This document shows positions 28,476 to 38,178 of a stretch of 51,514 nt of DNA, piece after piece. The notes beneath the pieces are model-generated. The model had not been told where the DNA came from, searched no databases, and saw nothing but the letters and a program-made list of their open reading frames with translations. Made by a program: the position numbers and the translations under genes. Location of the stretch: positions 1 to 51,514 of IMG/VR virus record IMGVR_UViG_3300032240_002025; one strand, written 5' to 3'. The DNA comes from a virus. Each line of letters begins with the position of its first letter. Position 1 is the first letter of the stretch.

Positions 28476-31400
28476 TTAAGTATATCCTGCTGATGTGAGT
28501 TTAGTTATCTGAACATTTGCAGCTTTAGTTGTAAATACTTTGTTCACACTTATATTTCCAGTATTACTGTATGTAAAGTTGTTTGCCAAAGTTAATATTT
28601 TGGTGGTGTAATTGATACTAGTTACGAGTTTTACCTCATTATTTAATTTAATAAAATCACCAACTTGAATAATATCAACTATCGGATTGTTAGAACTATA
28701 ATTTCCATTATTGAATAGATTATATGATGAAGTATAAACATTTGATATATTTATAGTGTTGGATCCAGAGACCGCAGATCCTCTTGCCACATTTATCATA
28801 CTCAACCAAACATTATTCTTTAATGTAACTGTATTGGCAAGGGTGTTTATTGTATTCACTATACCATAGAAAGAATCATTGGCTTGATTTACAAAAGAAA
28901 TTATGGTATTTTGAGTAAAAATATTTGCTAAGTTAGCAATACCAGACCAAGGTAAACTACTAAATGATATAACATTTGAACTTAATTGACTAAAATCTCC
29001 ATTGGAACTTATCGTTGCGGCCGAATTGGCATTGGCTGTAAAATGAAATAATGTGTTACCTGTCTGTAAAGCATCTGATATTGATATATCAAAATTATTA
29101 TTAGACTTCATAGCAAATCGGCCAAGCACTTTCATACCAGTAGGATGTAACAGATTCAATAATGCTGTTCTGTATTTGGCAATTTCTTTTTCTAATGTAA
29201 TTTGATATGTGTAATTATTATAAATCTCATTCTGTAACACATCATAAGAACTAGGTTGACCGGAAGAATCTAAGTATTGTCCTGCACCTAATGTTAAACC
29301 ATTCAAGAATGTGGCAAATCCTGTTGCCGTACCATCACCATATGTAATTACTCCGTTGGCATATCTCTGACTATTGATACCATCAAACTGTGTTAGTATT
29401 GTTGAAGCATAGGTACTTGAAATATTCAAAGAATAATTTTTATTATTAGCTAAAATTGGTCGAGCAATGTTTGGAGTAGAATTATAATTATAAGTTCTTA
29501 AAATATATAAAGATTTTGTTGGATCCAAATCATTTTGAACTAATGTTAATGATTCTGCGGTCGACAAATATGAAGCTGTAGCTATACCAGTACCTTGGTA
29601 AAGAATGTCTCCTCTACTTGGATAGTTACCAGGACTTATATTTGTTACAACAACATCTTGTACCTTAAATGAAACATTCGGTGGAGAAATATAATCTTCA
29701 CCGTAATCAGAAATATTAATTTTTGTTATAGAACCAACTCGGTCTAATTCTGGAACAAACGCAGCGCCTTGGCCAATAATACCAGCAATTGATAATTCAG
29801 CGTTTACACCCGCACTAGACGTAATGGTAAGTGTAGGCAAAGCGTCTAATCTATAACCTAATCCACCTAATGAAGAGCGATAACCAGTTTTATCATAAAC
29901 ATAAGCAACATTTAGAATTGCTCCATTGGCAGCAACAGTAATCACATTTGCAAAAGCACCGTAACCGGACCCACCAATAAAGTTTATCTTATCATTGACG
30001 GCGTAACCTGTACCTTTTTTATCAATTTTAATAGGTCCAAGAATACCTAAAGCACCCAAATCACCCATCGATATGGTATCTCGACTCTTATATAAAGATT
30101 GTGCTGTAATAATTGGTGTTTTCTTTATACCACCACCTTGGTTTGTAACAATCACAGAAGAAATTGGGTATGTATTGAATGATGGAGCAAAAGATAACGC
30201 ATTAATTAATGTTGTATTTGCATTTGATATTGCTATGTTAGCAAAATAAAAATTAACTCCAAGATTTGAAGTATAAATTTTGTCATTTGCAAAGGCCAAA
30301 CCTAAATCTACACCAGCGTGTAGTATAAAACCATTGGATGTATCAAATAGATATTTTGTTTCTTGGATTGAAGGATTACCTGCCGTTTTTGAACCAATCC
30401 TATCATTTGGTATAAAACTAATAGTTGATATTGGATTGTAAAAAGAATTACCAATAAAAGTAATTTCTGTATTAACACCACCAATCTCAGCAGTAGCACC
30501 ACCAGCATTAGTAATATTAATTACACCTGTATTTGGTGTGATTATACTTGCTTGAGAATACCCAAACCCACCAAGTAAAATGCCCTGAGCATTTGCAATT
30601 GCAATACTTTTTATTGAACCTTTAGTTGTTTCACCAATGGTTGCTGTAGCACCAACACCACCAATACTATTTAATCCACCATAAACAACTACTGGATCAC
30701 CAAGATAACCTAATGATGTGTTGGCACCTTCATATAATAAACCTCTCTTTGTAGGAGTTACTTTTATCTGGCTTATTTGACCAACAATTTTAGCTCTTAG
30801 TGTTTTAGCTCCAGGAGTAGTAGATGTTACTATTTTACCATCTTTAAAATAAACATTTTGGTTATTACCATCAACTATACGGACAAATTCACCTGATTGA
30901 AATAATCTTTCAATATTAGAAATGAATACTTCAATTTTACCTTTGGATAAAACAGAATTTTCAATCGTTGCAATTGATTTTGTTGTTTCACCAAAAACTC
31001 TTAAATTATTTGTTTCTAAGAAATTTAAATCGGATGAACCTAATTTTAAACTTTTCGAAATATACCATTTACCTGAAGAAGCCTTTAGTACAGCGTCTTT
31101 TGTGTAAAAGAAATCCACATCAGAGTTATATAATGTTCTAAAGAAAAATTGAAATGATGCTGGTGTGCCTTTGGCTTGATACAGTTGTTTAGCTAACTTA
31201 ATTACTTTATTTTTATCAGCTAATATTTCATTAGGAAAATAAGAAATAAATTCATTATAAAAATGTGAAGTAAATGTATCAATAGTCTCATCAATGTCTT
31301 GGTATTCTAATAAATTTTTAGAACCATATGTTGCACCTTGTTGTGTAGTTGCTGTAGTAATTAATGAATTGGATGTGTTCGGTAATTCCATCCATTCATA

Positions 31401-31508
31401 ATAAGCTTGCAAAAACAATACAAAATTTTCGTAATCAGGGTTATCCCGAATAAATTCAGGTAACTGTGATGGTACTAGTATTGAAGTTTTTTGATTATTG
31501 GTTATCAT
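28476..31508 (-). CDS. 7: Baseplate wedge protein gp7-like
   Basis: 1010 aa, close to the 1032 aa of T4 gp7. The N-terminus (LPEFIRDNPDYENFVLFLQA, HFYNEFISYFPNEIL, YQAKGTPASFQFFFRTLYNS) is a conserved helical domain of large wedge proteins in T4-like phages. Beta-repeat segments with GYG motifs follow. Its assignment rests on size and position between gp6 and gp8. In T4, gp7 starts wedge assembly with gp10. The start overlaps the gp6 stop (ATGA). Confidence 0.62.
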   Translation of the reverse strand: MITNNQKTSILVPSQLPEFIRDNPDYENFVLFLQAYYEWMELPNTSNSLITTATTQQGATYGSKNLLEYQDIDETIDTFTSHFYNEFISYFPNEILADKNKVIKLAKQLYQAKGTPASFQFFFRTLYNSDVDFFYTKDAVLKASSGKWYISKSLKLGSSDLNFLETNNLRVFGETTKSIATIENSVLSKGKIEVFISNIERLFQSGEFVRIVDGNNQNVYFKDGKIVTSTTPGAKTLRAKIVGQISQIKVTPTKRGLLYEGANTSLGYLGDPVVVYGGLNSIGGVGATATIGETTKGSIKSIAIANAQGILLGGFGYSQASIITPNTGVINITNAGGATAEIGGVNTEITFIGNSFYNPISTISFIPNDRIGSKTAGNPSIQETKYLFDTSNGFILHAGVDLGLAFANDKIYTSNLGVNFYFANIAISNANTTLINALSFAPSFNTYPISSVIVTNQGGGIKKTPIITAQSLYKSRDTISMGDLGALGILGPIKIDKKGTGYAVNDKINFIGGSGYGAFANVITVAANGAILNVAYVYDKTGYRSSLGGLGYRLDALPTLTITSSAGVNAELSIAGIIGQGAAFVPELDRVGSITKINISDYGEDYISPPNVSFKVQDVVVTNISPGNYPSRGDILYQGTGIATASYLSTAESLTLVQNDLDPTKSLYILRTYNYNSTPNIARPILANNKNYSLNISSTYASTILTQFDGINSQRYANGVITYGDGTATGFATFLNGLTLGAGQYLDSSGQPSSYDVLQNEIYNNYTYQITLEKEIAKYRTALLNLLHPTGMKVLGRFAMKSNNNFDISISDALQTGNTLFHFTANANSAATISSNGDFSQLSSNVISFSSLPWSGIANLANIFTQNTIISFVNQANDSFYGIVNTINTLANTVTLKNNVWLSMINVARGSAVSGSNTINISNVYTSSYNLFNNGNYSSNNPIVDIIQVGDFIKLNNEVKLVTSINYTTKILTLANNFTYSNTGNISVNKVFTTKAANVQITKLTSAGYT

Positions 31509-33583
31509 GTACTTGTTTTGGCTGTAACACTAACTTTAATAGCATTTGAATCATAAGGATCAATAGTAATAATTCTATTATATGAAGATGATATAATGTT
31601 TGTAGTTGGAGTAACAGAAAGAGTTAATTGACCTAATGGGTCATTAACGCCATGAGGATTAAAGTTATTTAATGTAATAATACCATTGAGGTAATCAACT
31701 GTACCAATGTTAGAATTAAATATCGTTTTAACTTTGTTTGTGTTATTATAATATGCTCTTAATGTACCATATCTACCTTGTAGATTGACTACAACCGCAC
31801 CTAATTGACCTGTTGTATCACCAGATGCCGGAGTTATTGTTGCAATTGCTTGTGTATAATTATTACCAGAATTAACTACTGTAATCTTTGTTATACTTCC
31901 ATTTACAATAGTTGCTGTAGCAGTAGCGCCAGAACCATCACCTAAAATAGTAATTGTTGGGGCTGACTGATAACCATAACCTGGATTAATTACATCAATA
32001 GTATCAACGCCATATGTTGATGATGGAACTTCTTCAATGTAAATACCATCAATAATTGTAGATAGATTAGTTGGGTCTCTATATTGTAAATCAGGATAAC
32101 TTGTTATACCACTACCAAATTTACCTGGTTGAATAGGAGTATTATAATATAACTTATATGTTGTACCTAAACTTAAATTTGGTAAAAACTTTTTTTGTAA
32201 TTTAACATTAAATTCACTACTAACAATTGATTGGTTATAACTTTGAATTGTTGATAACAAATCATATGAATTAAACGTAGAGTTAAAAGTGTTTAATGAA
32301 CTATTACCCCAAGTTTGAATTGAAGATTTAATTCCTGTTGATAATTGGGCTGCTGTTAAATTTGTATTTTCTGCTGTGTAATATACTGAAGCATTTATTT
32401 GGATATAAGTATAATCAGGGTCAACAATAGTAGGTACAACAGTTAGTACTGAAATTGGTTTAATAACTTCAGCAATTAATCTTTGTTTTTGTGTTGCAGT
32501 TAAATTATAACCACCTGTTGGTTTCAAACAAACAAATACTTGACCGTATACAACCGGGTCATTTTCTTCTCCACCCCAAACATTAACAGCATCAAATGCA
32601 TAACCTAATGTATTCTGTTGAATGGCAGTAATGTAATCGTTTTTGCTTACTGCACGACTTTGTGCTGAGAAAGCCTTAGGTGCTTGAAATTTAATAGAAG
32701 TGATACTCTCTTTGTCTCCACCTGTTGACGCTTCAAAAATAGGATATATTTGTAGAGTAGTATAACCTGGTATTGAATCCATCAATACAAAATTATTGGC
32801 ACCAGCCGCCATCGTTCCTTCAGTAGAAACGTAAGAAATATTTACGATATTACCATCAGACAATAACTTTCCTAAAACACCATCACCAAAATATATTTCA
32901 TAATTTCCATTTAAAGCTTCTTGTAAAAAATATACAGTAGACGTTGAATTTAATGTCAAATAATTTGCAGCTGAATTATACACAGTAGTTGATGTGTTTG
33001 TTGATGATTCTTGTACAACAACTTCAATAGTCGTTGTGTCAATCGTTGCATCAGGTATTTGAAATGTATATGAAGGATTAGAAGTAGAATTTACTGTATA
33101 TCTATAGGATGCTGGTACACCTTGTTTAATAATAACAGTATCGAATGTTGCTGTATTGTTTATCGCATTGACTGCTTTGGCATCTACAGTTACAAAGTTG
33201 TAGTTTACTCCGTTAATTGCTTCTGATGTAAAATTAGTGAATTTAGGTAATGTAAATGCTCCATTGGCAGTACCATTAAAAACTAAAGATATTTCGGCTG
33301 AAGGAGCAATAGCTGATTTTGGTGTATAATTTAATAATTTGGCATGAGAAACAACCGAACTTCTTTGTAATGCTGAATCCAAAAACATTTCATTGGCAAC
33401 CATATTCAAATAATAAGCATTGTATTGTGTGTTGTATGCCAAAACATCCAAAAGAACAGACAATGATGAACCTTCAAAGTTATAATCTTTGAATGTAACT
33501 TGTTTTTGTAAATAGTTGATAAAATTAGATTTAATTGAGCTAAAATCTAATTGTGTTATGTTTATATTTGTATTTGAAGCCAT
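31505..33583 (-). CDS. 6: Baseplate wedge protein gp6 (Baseplate_J family)
   Basis: 692 aa against 660 in T4. The N-terminus with DYNFEGSSLSVLLDVLAYNT, YNAYYLNMVANEMFLDSA and LLNYTPKS is the hallmark of gp6/gpJ wedge proteins, and the central GGEENDPVVYGQVFVCLKPT is also conserved. A NPGYGYQSAPTITILGDGSG repeat sits in the C-terminal half. gp6 forms the inner iris ring of the baseplate that opens during sheath contraction. Its start overlaps the gp25 stop by one base (TAATG). Confidence 0.88.
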   Translation of the reverse strand: MASNTNINITQLDFSSIKSNFINYLQKQVTFKDYNFEGSSLSVLLDVLAYNTQYNAYYLNMVANEMFLDSALQRSSVVSHAKLLNYTPKSAIAPSAEISLVFNGTANGAFTLPKFTNFTSEAINGVNYNFVTVDAKAVNAINNTATFDTVIIKQGVPASYRYTVNSTSNPSYTFQIPDATIDTTTIEVVVQESSTNTSTTVYNSAANYLTLNSTSTVYFLQEALNGNYEIYFGDGVLGKLLSDGNIVNISYVSTEGTMAAGANNFVLMDSIPGYTTLQIYPIFEASTGGDKESITSIKFQAPKAFSAQSRAVSKNDYITAIQQNTLGYAFDAVNVWGGEENDPVVYGQVFVCLKPTGGYNLTATQKQRLIAEVIKPISVLTVVPTIVDPDYTYIQINASVYYTAENTNLTAAQLSTGIKSSIQTWGNSSLNTFNSTFNSYDLLSTIQSYNQSIVSSEFNVKLQKKFLPNLSLGTTYKLYYNTPIQPGKFGSGITSYPDLQYRDPTNLSTIIDGIYIEEVPSSTYGVDTIDVINPGYGYQSAPTITILGDGSGATATATIVNGSITKITVVNSGNNYTQAIATITPASGDTTGQLGAVVVNLQGRYGTLRAYYNNTNKVKTIFNSNIGTVDYLNGIITLNNFNPHGVNDPLGQLTLSVTPTTNIISSSYNRIITIDPYDSNAIKVSVTAKTST

Positions 33584-33975
33584 TACCTTGACCTTTGAAG
33601 AAGTAAATTGACTGTTGTTGCTCTTGTATTATTACCCACAAAAAAAGTCATGCTTAAATTAAATGAATTTTCATCAGGTGATACTGATGCATTAATTGTA
33701 TTAATTGTAATTCTTGGTTCAAAATTTGAAATTACATTTCTGACTTCATTTTCAATTAAATTTGCTGTCAACTGGTCTGCCGGTTCAAATAACAATTTAT
33801 TTAAATTTGAACCTAAATTTGGTTGAAATGGTCTTTCATAGAAACCAGTTAATAATAAATTTCTAACAGAACGAATTACAGACTGTTCATCATAACTTAA
33901 AGCAACATCATTGGTTACGGGTAACCTTTTAAAAGTTAAATCTAAATCGGAGTATATTTTTTGTAGGTTTGCCAT
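33583..33975 (-). CDS. 25: Baseplate wedge protein gp25
   Basis: 130 aa, the usual length for gp25 (132 in T4). It contains SVIRSVRNLLLTGFYERPF and NLGSNLNKLLFEPAD, the GPW_gp25 core, followed by ITINTINASVSPDENSF. gp25 sits at the gp6 dimer contact and nucleates the tail sheath. A perfect late octamer TATAAATA lies only 5 bases before the start codon and no clear Shine-Dalgarno is visible, so the messenger may be leaderless or the octamer incidental. Confidence 0.93.
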   Translation of the reverse strand: MANLQKIYSDLDLTFKRLPVTNDVALSYDEQSVIRSVRNLLLTGFYERPFQPNLGSNLNKLLFEPADQLTANLIENEVRNVISNFEPRITINTINASVSPDENSFNLSMTFFVGNNTRATTVNLLLQRSR

Positions 33976-33979
33976 TCTT

Positions 33980-33987
33980 TATTTATA
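33980..33987 (-). promoter_or_regulatory. Perfect TATAAATA octamer abutting the gp25 start
   Basis: TATAAATA on the minus strand is an exact T4 late promoter consensus, but its last base is only 4 bases from the gp25 ATG. A transcript from it would start at about the ATG itself. Real leaderless transcription and chance in an AT-rich gap are both possible. Confidence 0.35.
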
Positions 33988-34065
33988 CGCAAAAGTAAAT
34001 TCGCTTTTCTAAGTTTTGAGATGTCGCCGGAGAAATTCTAGGCCGGAACGCAAAATTTCGAAATT
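33988..34065 (-). other. Noncoding gap with a GC-rich block and 16-base palindrome
   Basis: Between the 269-aa gene and gp25. It contains a block noticeably more GC-rich than its surroundings (about 34025-34051, with GCCGG and GGCCGG) next to a perfect palindrome AAAATTTCGAAATTTT at 34052-34067 that overlaps the upstream stop codon. A 28-codon frame without ATG crosses the block on the minus strand. No known element was recognised. Confidence 0.4.
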
Positions 34066-34875
34066 TTAGGAATTAATTCTTGTGATGAGTTTTGCTGTTC
34101 CTATGAAATTGTTTGCCAAGTATTTTTCTGTTTCACTCATATTACCAATGGCTTTTACGGCATTATAGTCATTTACGAAATTCTTTACATTGTTATAATA
34201 AGTCACATCGGCATTTCTTCTACCACCCATCAAATTGTTTGTGTTTGCTAAATCACTATAAATTTGAGTAATTTGTGAATTTGTTAAATTAGATGTATTT
34301 GATGCAGGATCAATACTTGCTGATATTAAACTTACATAAGAACTAATTGTATTAGCCTTTGCACTTATCTGTGGGGTAACTAAAAGACTAGTAAAACTAC
34401 CCATTATTGGTGAAGTATTTGTTATTGCATCTGTTTGATTGGTAATATATAACGCCATTCTACCATAATTTAAAGCCGTTAAATAATAGGGTTGATCCTC
34501 AACTAAACCAGTAAAAGGTTCAATATTTGATAACCTATTTGTGTGTATCAGAAAAGTATTTGAAGTAGCTGCTAAAGTTGTTGCTGCTTCATAAATTGAT
34601 GAAGTTGCGTTTAAATTTGAAACATTGGCGGTCAATGTTATAATTGAATTTGCAGTATTCCATACACTTTGTGTTACATTTGCAACTGAATTATAATAAT
34701 AACCTCCAACATCATCATTTTTAATATCTGTGGCTTGCCATTCAGTAATGAAAGCCGGCATAGAATTCATATGTGATTGAGTATCTGCACTCATTACTTG
34801 CACATACCCGTTTGGGTCATCAAAATTGTAACCTAAAATGGTATATAAACCTGTAGCATTATTTACTGTTGGCAT
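34066..34875 (-). CDS. Conserved baseplate-region protein of unknown function
   Basis: 269 aa, not recognised as a named family. Mostly helical with Asn/Thr/Ser-rich segments; features include LGYNFDDPNGYVQVMSADTQ near the N-terminus and NNLMGGRRNADVTYYNNVKN near the C-terminus. It lies between the gp5 needle-like gene and gp25, so it is likely a baseplate hub or tail-tip component. Starts 6 bases after the previous stop. Confidence 0.6.
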   Translation of the reverse strand: MPTVNNATGLYTILGYNFDDPNGYVQVMSADTQSHMNSMPAFITEWQATDIKNDDVGGYYYNSVANVTQSVWNTANSIITLTANVSNLNATSSIYEAATTLAATSNTFLIHTNRLSNIEPFTGLVEDQPYYLTALNYGRMALYITNQTDAITNTSPIMGSFTSLLVTPQISAKANTISSYVSLISASIDPASNTSNLTNSQITQIYSDLANTNNLMGGRRNADVTYYNNVKNFVNDYNAVKAIGNMSETEKYLANNFIGTAKLITRINS

Positions 34876-34881
34876 AATATA

Positions 34882-35688
34882 TTAACCCCCAATCATAGGA
34901 GTTAGTGGAGGCGCTGTTTTAGGGTGTACATGAGTATTAAATGTAAGTAAGTTCATTACATCAAACCCTAAAATTGATGATGAAATGCCTTGAATTGACA
35001 ATGGTGCGTTCATAGATGCTGTTGCAGTAAGAATTCCTGTTGGCACATAAGGACCTGGAGTTACACAACCAACATTCACTCCACCTAATGTTTCTAATCC
35101 ACCAGTAGCAAAAACTTTAAAACCAGCAGTAACATTTGTTTTAGAAGATATTGATGTTGCTGTAATTGCACCTTGTACACGAAGGTCGCCACTAACAACT
35201 ACATCAGCCGGACTATTTAAAAATATAGTACCACCACCAAGGCCAGTTAAAGTATCTCCAGAACCAGCAGTAATATTAATATCTCCATCACTTGACAAAT
35301 CTACTCTACCTGCAGTATGTATATGTGATTTTCCACCAACACTTGCTTTTAAACTTCCGTCTATCTCCGATATCATATCACCATGAACAGTAAGTTTACA
35401 GTCTTGGTACACTTCAATATTACAAACTCCATGGATTGAAACATTATTATCTTTTACAATAACTGTAAAATTATTACCTTTAACTACAGCATCAGCATCA
35501 CCATTATGATACCAATGTTGATATGTGCCTGATGTACCATGTTGACGCCTCATAGACTCACTACCTGGCGTGTCATCCTTCATGTCCATATGACCTGCCT
35601 CAGTTTGAGTTAGGTTAATATATGGGTATGATCCTACTTGTGTGTTTGCTGATGTAGTCCATGTACTTCCGTAAATTTTATCTGCCAT
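34882..35688 (-). CDS. gp5-like beta-helical needle protein (tail spike tip)
   Basis: 268 aa. Successive short beta strands (GNNFTVIVKDNNVSIHG, NIEVYQDCKLTVHGDM, VGGKSHIHTAGRVDLSSDG) give the repeat pattern of the gp5 C-terminal triple-stranded beta-helix and related VgrG/gpV spikes. The C-terminus FNTHVHPKTAPPLTP is typical of proteins whose tip binds a PAAR or metal-capped end. In T4 this needle is fused to the gp5 OB and lysozyme domains; here it is a separate gene, with the OB domain at 36526. Confidence 0.75.
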   Translation of the reverse strand: MADKIYGSTWTTSANTQVGSYPYINLTQTEAGHMDMKDDTPGSESMRRQHGTSGTYQHWYHNGDADAVVKGNNFTVIVKDNNVSIHGVCNIEVYQDCKLTVHGDMISEIDGSLKASVGGKSHIHTAGRVDLSSDGDINITAGSGDTLTGLGGGTIFLNSPADVVVSGDLRVQGAITATSISSKTNVTAGFKVFATGGLETLGGVNVGCVTPGPYVPTGILTATASMNAPLSIQGISSSILGFDVMNLLTFNTHVHPKTAPPLTPMIGG

Positions 35689-35690
35689 GA

Positions 35691-36512
35691 TTAAGGTCTC
35701 GATTTACTTATTTGAACAAGTGGTGTTCCATTACCATCGGTAATTGCGGCCGATATATTTGTAACATTATTTTTGAAACTACTCAAACTTGATGTGAGTG
35801 TTGTTGAAGCATCAGCAACTCCTTTTGATAAAGCAGAAGGAACAGATGCTAAATTTGATTGTAAACCATTTAAATCTGTGCTTAATCCTTTAACTCCAGC
35901 TACAGCTTGATTTGATTGTCTGATAATATCTTTTGTTGTTGTTATTAATTCTGTTAATTCAGGACCTGCCACAAATTGCAATGCTTTTTTCAAAGCATTT
36001 TGTAATAAAACTAAACATTGAGTCAAGGTAGTAGCAACTCTCTGTGGTAAACTTTTAACAACATTAACGAAAAAGTTCACTTCAGCAATAAGTTCTTTTG
36101 CTGCTTTAATTTGTTCATTAATATAAGTTAATGTATTTTGAATTACTTTTAAAACTGCTAAAGCATCTTTTACAAATTCTTTAATTTGAGTTATAACAGG
36201 ACTTGTTCCATCACCAATTAATGCTGTTACAATTTTATTTCTAATTTCTTGTATTTTTTTATTTAATTCAGCATTTTTTTCTGCCAGTTGAAAAGCAACC
36301 CGTGATTTTGGATCGCAAATGTGCCATATATCAGCATTTGATAATGCAATTGAAGTATTTGCAATTGAACCTCTAGCTAATTTTGGAACTGTTGGGAATC
36401 CTGCTATTATCTTATCACCTTCTGCCACAATTTTTGGTGGATTTTGTTCTTTTAATTTTCCATAACTTCCTGGAACAGTTATCATTGGATCAAATTTTAT
36501 TGTAAACGCCAT
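35691..36512 (-). CDS. Helical baseplate hub-associated protein
   Basis: 273 aa. A beta-rich N-terminus (about 1-65, with PKIVAEGDKIIAGFPTVP) is followed by long amphipathic helices from about 75 to 250, including EIRNKIVTALIGDG and QIKAAKELIAEVNFFVNVVK. No enzyme motif. It sits exactly between the two halves of the split gp5 (OB protein and needle), so it probably takes part in the central hub or spike (inference). Family not recognised. Confidence 0.55.
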   Translation of the reverse strand: MAFTIKFDPMITVPGSYGKLKEQNPPKIVAEGDKIIAGFPTVPKLARGSIANTSIALSNADIWHICDPKSRVAFQLAEKNAELNKKIQEIRNKIVTALIGDGTSPVITQIKEFVKDALAVLKVIQNTLTYINEQIKAAKELIAEVNFFVNVVKSLPQRVATTLTQCLVLLQNALKKALQFVAGPELTELITTTKDIIRQSNQAVAGVKGLSTDLNGLQSNLASVPSALSKGVADASTTLTSSLSSFKNNVTNISAAITDGNGTPLVQISKSRP

Positions 36513-36525
36513 TTTTTATCTTTCA

Positions 36526-36840
36526 TTAGTAATCATTGTCTTGTTTAATACCGGGTATAACACCCATCATTATTGGAACTTGTGCCGATTCACTATCCAT
36601 AAAAAATCCAACGACCCATTCACCTAATGAAGGCGCTTCAAAATGTCTTGTGTTATTTATTGGATTCATTGGAAAAGCCCAAGGTAAATCTTCAGTTGCA
36701 ATTTCATCACCATACCAACCAAAAATACGAACTTGACACCGGCCTAATCCTAAAGGATCCATACGATTTTCAATTTCGCCTAGCCACCATACAAAACCAT
36801 TAAGACCAGCAAAATTATGATTGTTTGCACCTTTACCCAT
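36526..36840 (-). CDS. 5: gp5 OB-fold domain protein (baseplate hub), no lysozyme
   Basis: 104 aa. VWWLGEIENRMDPLGLGRCQ, VRIFGWYGDE, LPWAFPMNPI and LGEWVVGFFMD are diagnostic of the gp5 N-terminal OB fold that trimerises on the gp27 hub. The chain stops after the OB domain: neither the T4 lysozyme domain nor the beta-helix is attached. A needle-like protein is encoded two genes downstream. The start overlaps the gp27-like stop by one base (TAATG), keeping the hub partners coupled. Confidence 0.87.
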   Translation of the reverse strand: MGKGANNHNFAGLNGFVWWLGEIENRMDPLGLGRCQVRIFGWYGDEIATEDLPWAFPMNPINNTRHFEAPSLGEWVVGFFMDSESAQVPIMMGVIPGIKQDNDY

Positions 36841-38177
36841 TATATAATTCCTTTTACTGTATTATTCCATAGTGTAGATTTATTATCATTTCCTGGATAT
36901 GGAGTTGGTACACTTTCTTTTGTTATTTCTAATATAGTTCTAAATGTAGTTAAATCAATAATGTGTCGAACTCCAGTAATGAAGTAATTTCCAGAGTAAT
37001 ATTTATCGAGAGCTCCGTTATTTCCTACATTTCTAGACATTAAATTAAACGTAAGAACACGACCTACAGTTAAATTACAATCACCAGGCACAGATATTCT
37101 TAATCTTGTATAATTTGCTAATTGTAATTGTGCTGTTCTATAAGGAATATATGTTTCGGCATATACATCGTTTCCTGATGCACCTGGAACTCCAGCAACA
37201 TAAGAAGAACTAGCACTATCAAAATTAGAAAATATCATTTTTAACATAGATTGTGGAGTTTGATTTAACTTATCACCTTTTCTATTTGTTGAGTCATCAA
37301 TAATTGGATATGGGTTTAAATTTTTAGCACTTTGTTGATAAGTAACATAATTAAAATTAGTTATTTTTCTTTGCCTTGTTAATGGATTTGCCGATATTAA
37401 TTGATTGGCAAATGCGCCTGAAGTAATACCATTCAATGTATCAAAAGAATCTAAAAATTCGTAAGTTAAAACATTGTGTACATCACTATCTAAATTTCTA
37501 GCATCAATATTTTTTGGTTTATATGTGTATGTATAGTATGATGGTTGTTTCATCAAACTTTGTAATGACCTAAATTGAAAACCATTCTTATCCTCATAAA
37601 ACAACATATCAGCACCAGGATTTTGTGGATTAGGTCTTGCATAGTTTGTCAACCAATTAATTGCATCAAATGGTTTTAATGTTGGTATAATAAAATTATA
37701 TTTACCGTAAGTTGTTTCAATAGTACCTTTTTTATTTGCTGGTATTTTTAAATAATTATTCAATATATCATTAATATTATCAGAAACTAATTGATTCTTA
37801 TATGCTTTACTAATCTTGTATTGTTCGGATAATAATAATTCTTCTGAACAAAAATAAAGAACATAAGATTCTTTATACATTGTACCTTCAAGTTTTCTAT
37901 TACCTACTTTATATACACGAAATAATTTATCAATTTGATTACTACTGTCGCCAGATTTACTAAAAGTTAATCTAAGAAATTCTGTACCATTTATTGCTAA
38001 AGTTTCAATAAAGCCAGAAGCTTCAACTAACATCACATAACCACTTAATGTGTTGCTGAATATATCTTCATTGTAAGATATTTCTTGCATAGTATTCTTT
38101 AAATCAAACGTAGTAACTGAGGTTAATAACGTAAGATTCGTTAACGAATAATCTAGTTGATTCTTTATACCTGCCAT
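36840..38177 (-). CDS. 27: Baseplate hub protein, gp27-like
   Basis: 445 aa against 391 in T4 gp27. The N-terminal beta domain (SYNEDIFSNTLSGYVMLVEA), the middle YNFIIPTLKPFDAINWLTN with DMLFYEDKNGFQFRSL, and the C-terminal VPGDCNLTVGRVLTFNL with SGNYFITGVRHIID follow the pattern of gp27/gpD-type hub proteins. It forms the trimeric ring linking tail tube to the gp5 spike. It is coupled to the gp5 OB gene (TAATG) and follows gp53 by one base. Confidence 0.75.
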   Translation of the reverse strand: MAGIKNQLDYSLTNLTLLTSVTTFDLKNTMQEISYNEDIFSNTLSGYVMLVEASGFIETLAINGTEFLRLTFSKSGDSSNQIDKLFRVYKVGNRKLEGTMYKESYVLYFCSEELLLSEQYKISKAYKNQLVSDNINDILNNYLKIPANKKGTIETTYGKYNFIIPTLKPFDAINWLTNYARPNPQNPGADMLFYEDKNGFQFRSLQSLMKQPSYYTYTYKPKNIDARNLDSDVHNVLTYEFLDSFDTLNGITSGAFANQLISANPLTRQRKITNFNYVTYQQSAKNLNPYPIIDDSTNRKGDKLNQTPQSMLKMIFSNFDSASSSYVAGVPGASGNDVYAETYIPYRTAQLQLANYTRLRISVPGDCNLTVGRVLTFNLMSRNVGNNGALDKYYSGNYFITGVRHIIDLTTFRTILEITKESVPTPYPGNDNKSTLWNNTVKGII

Positions 38178-38178
38178 A

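Noticed and set aside
28470-28477. AATAAATA octamer upstream of gp8
   Set aside because: It lies 5 bases from the start codon, where a transcript would begin inside the coding region, and it is a common string in this AT-rich DNA.
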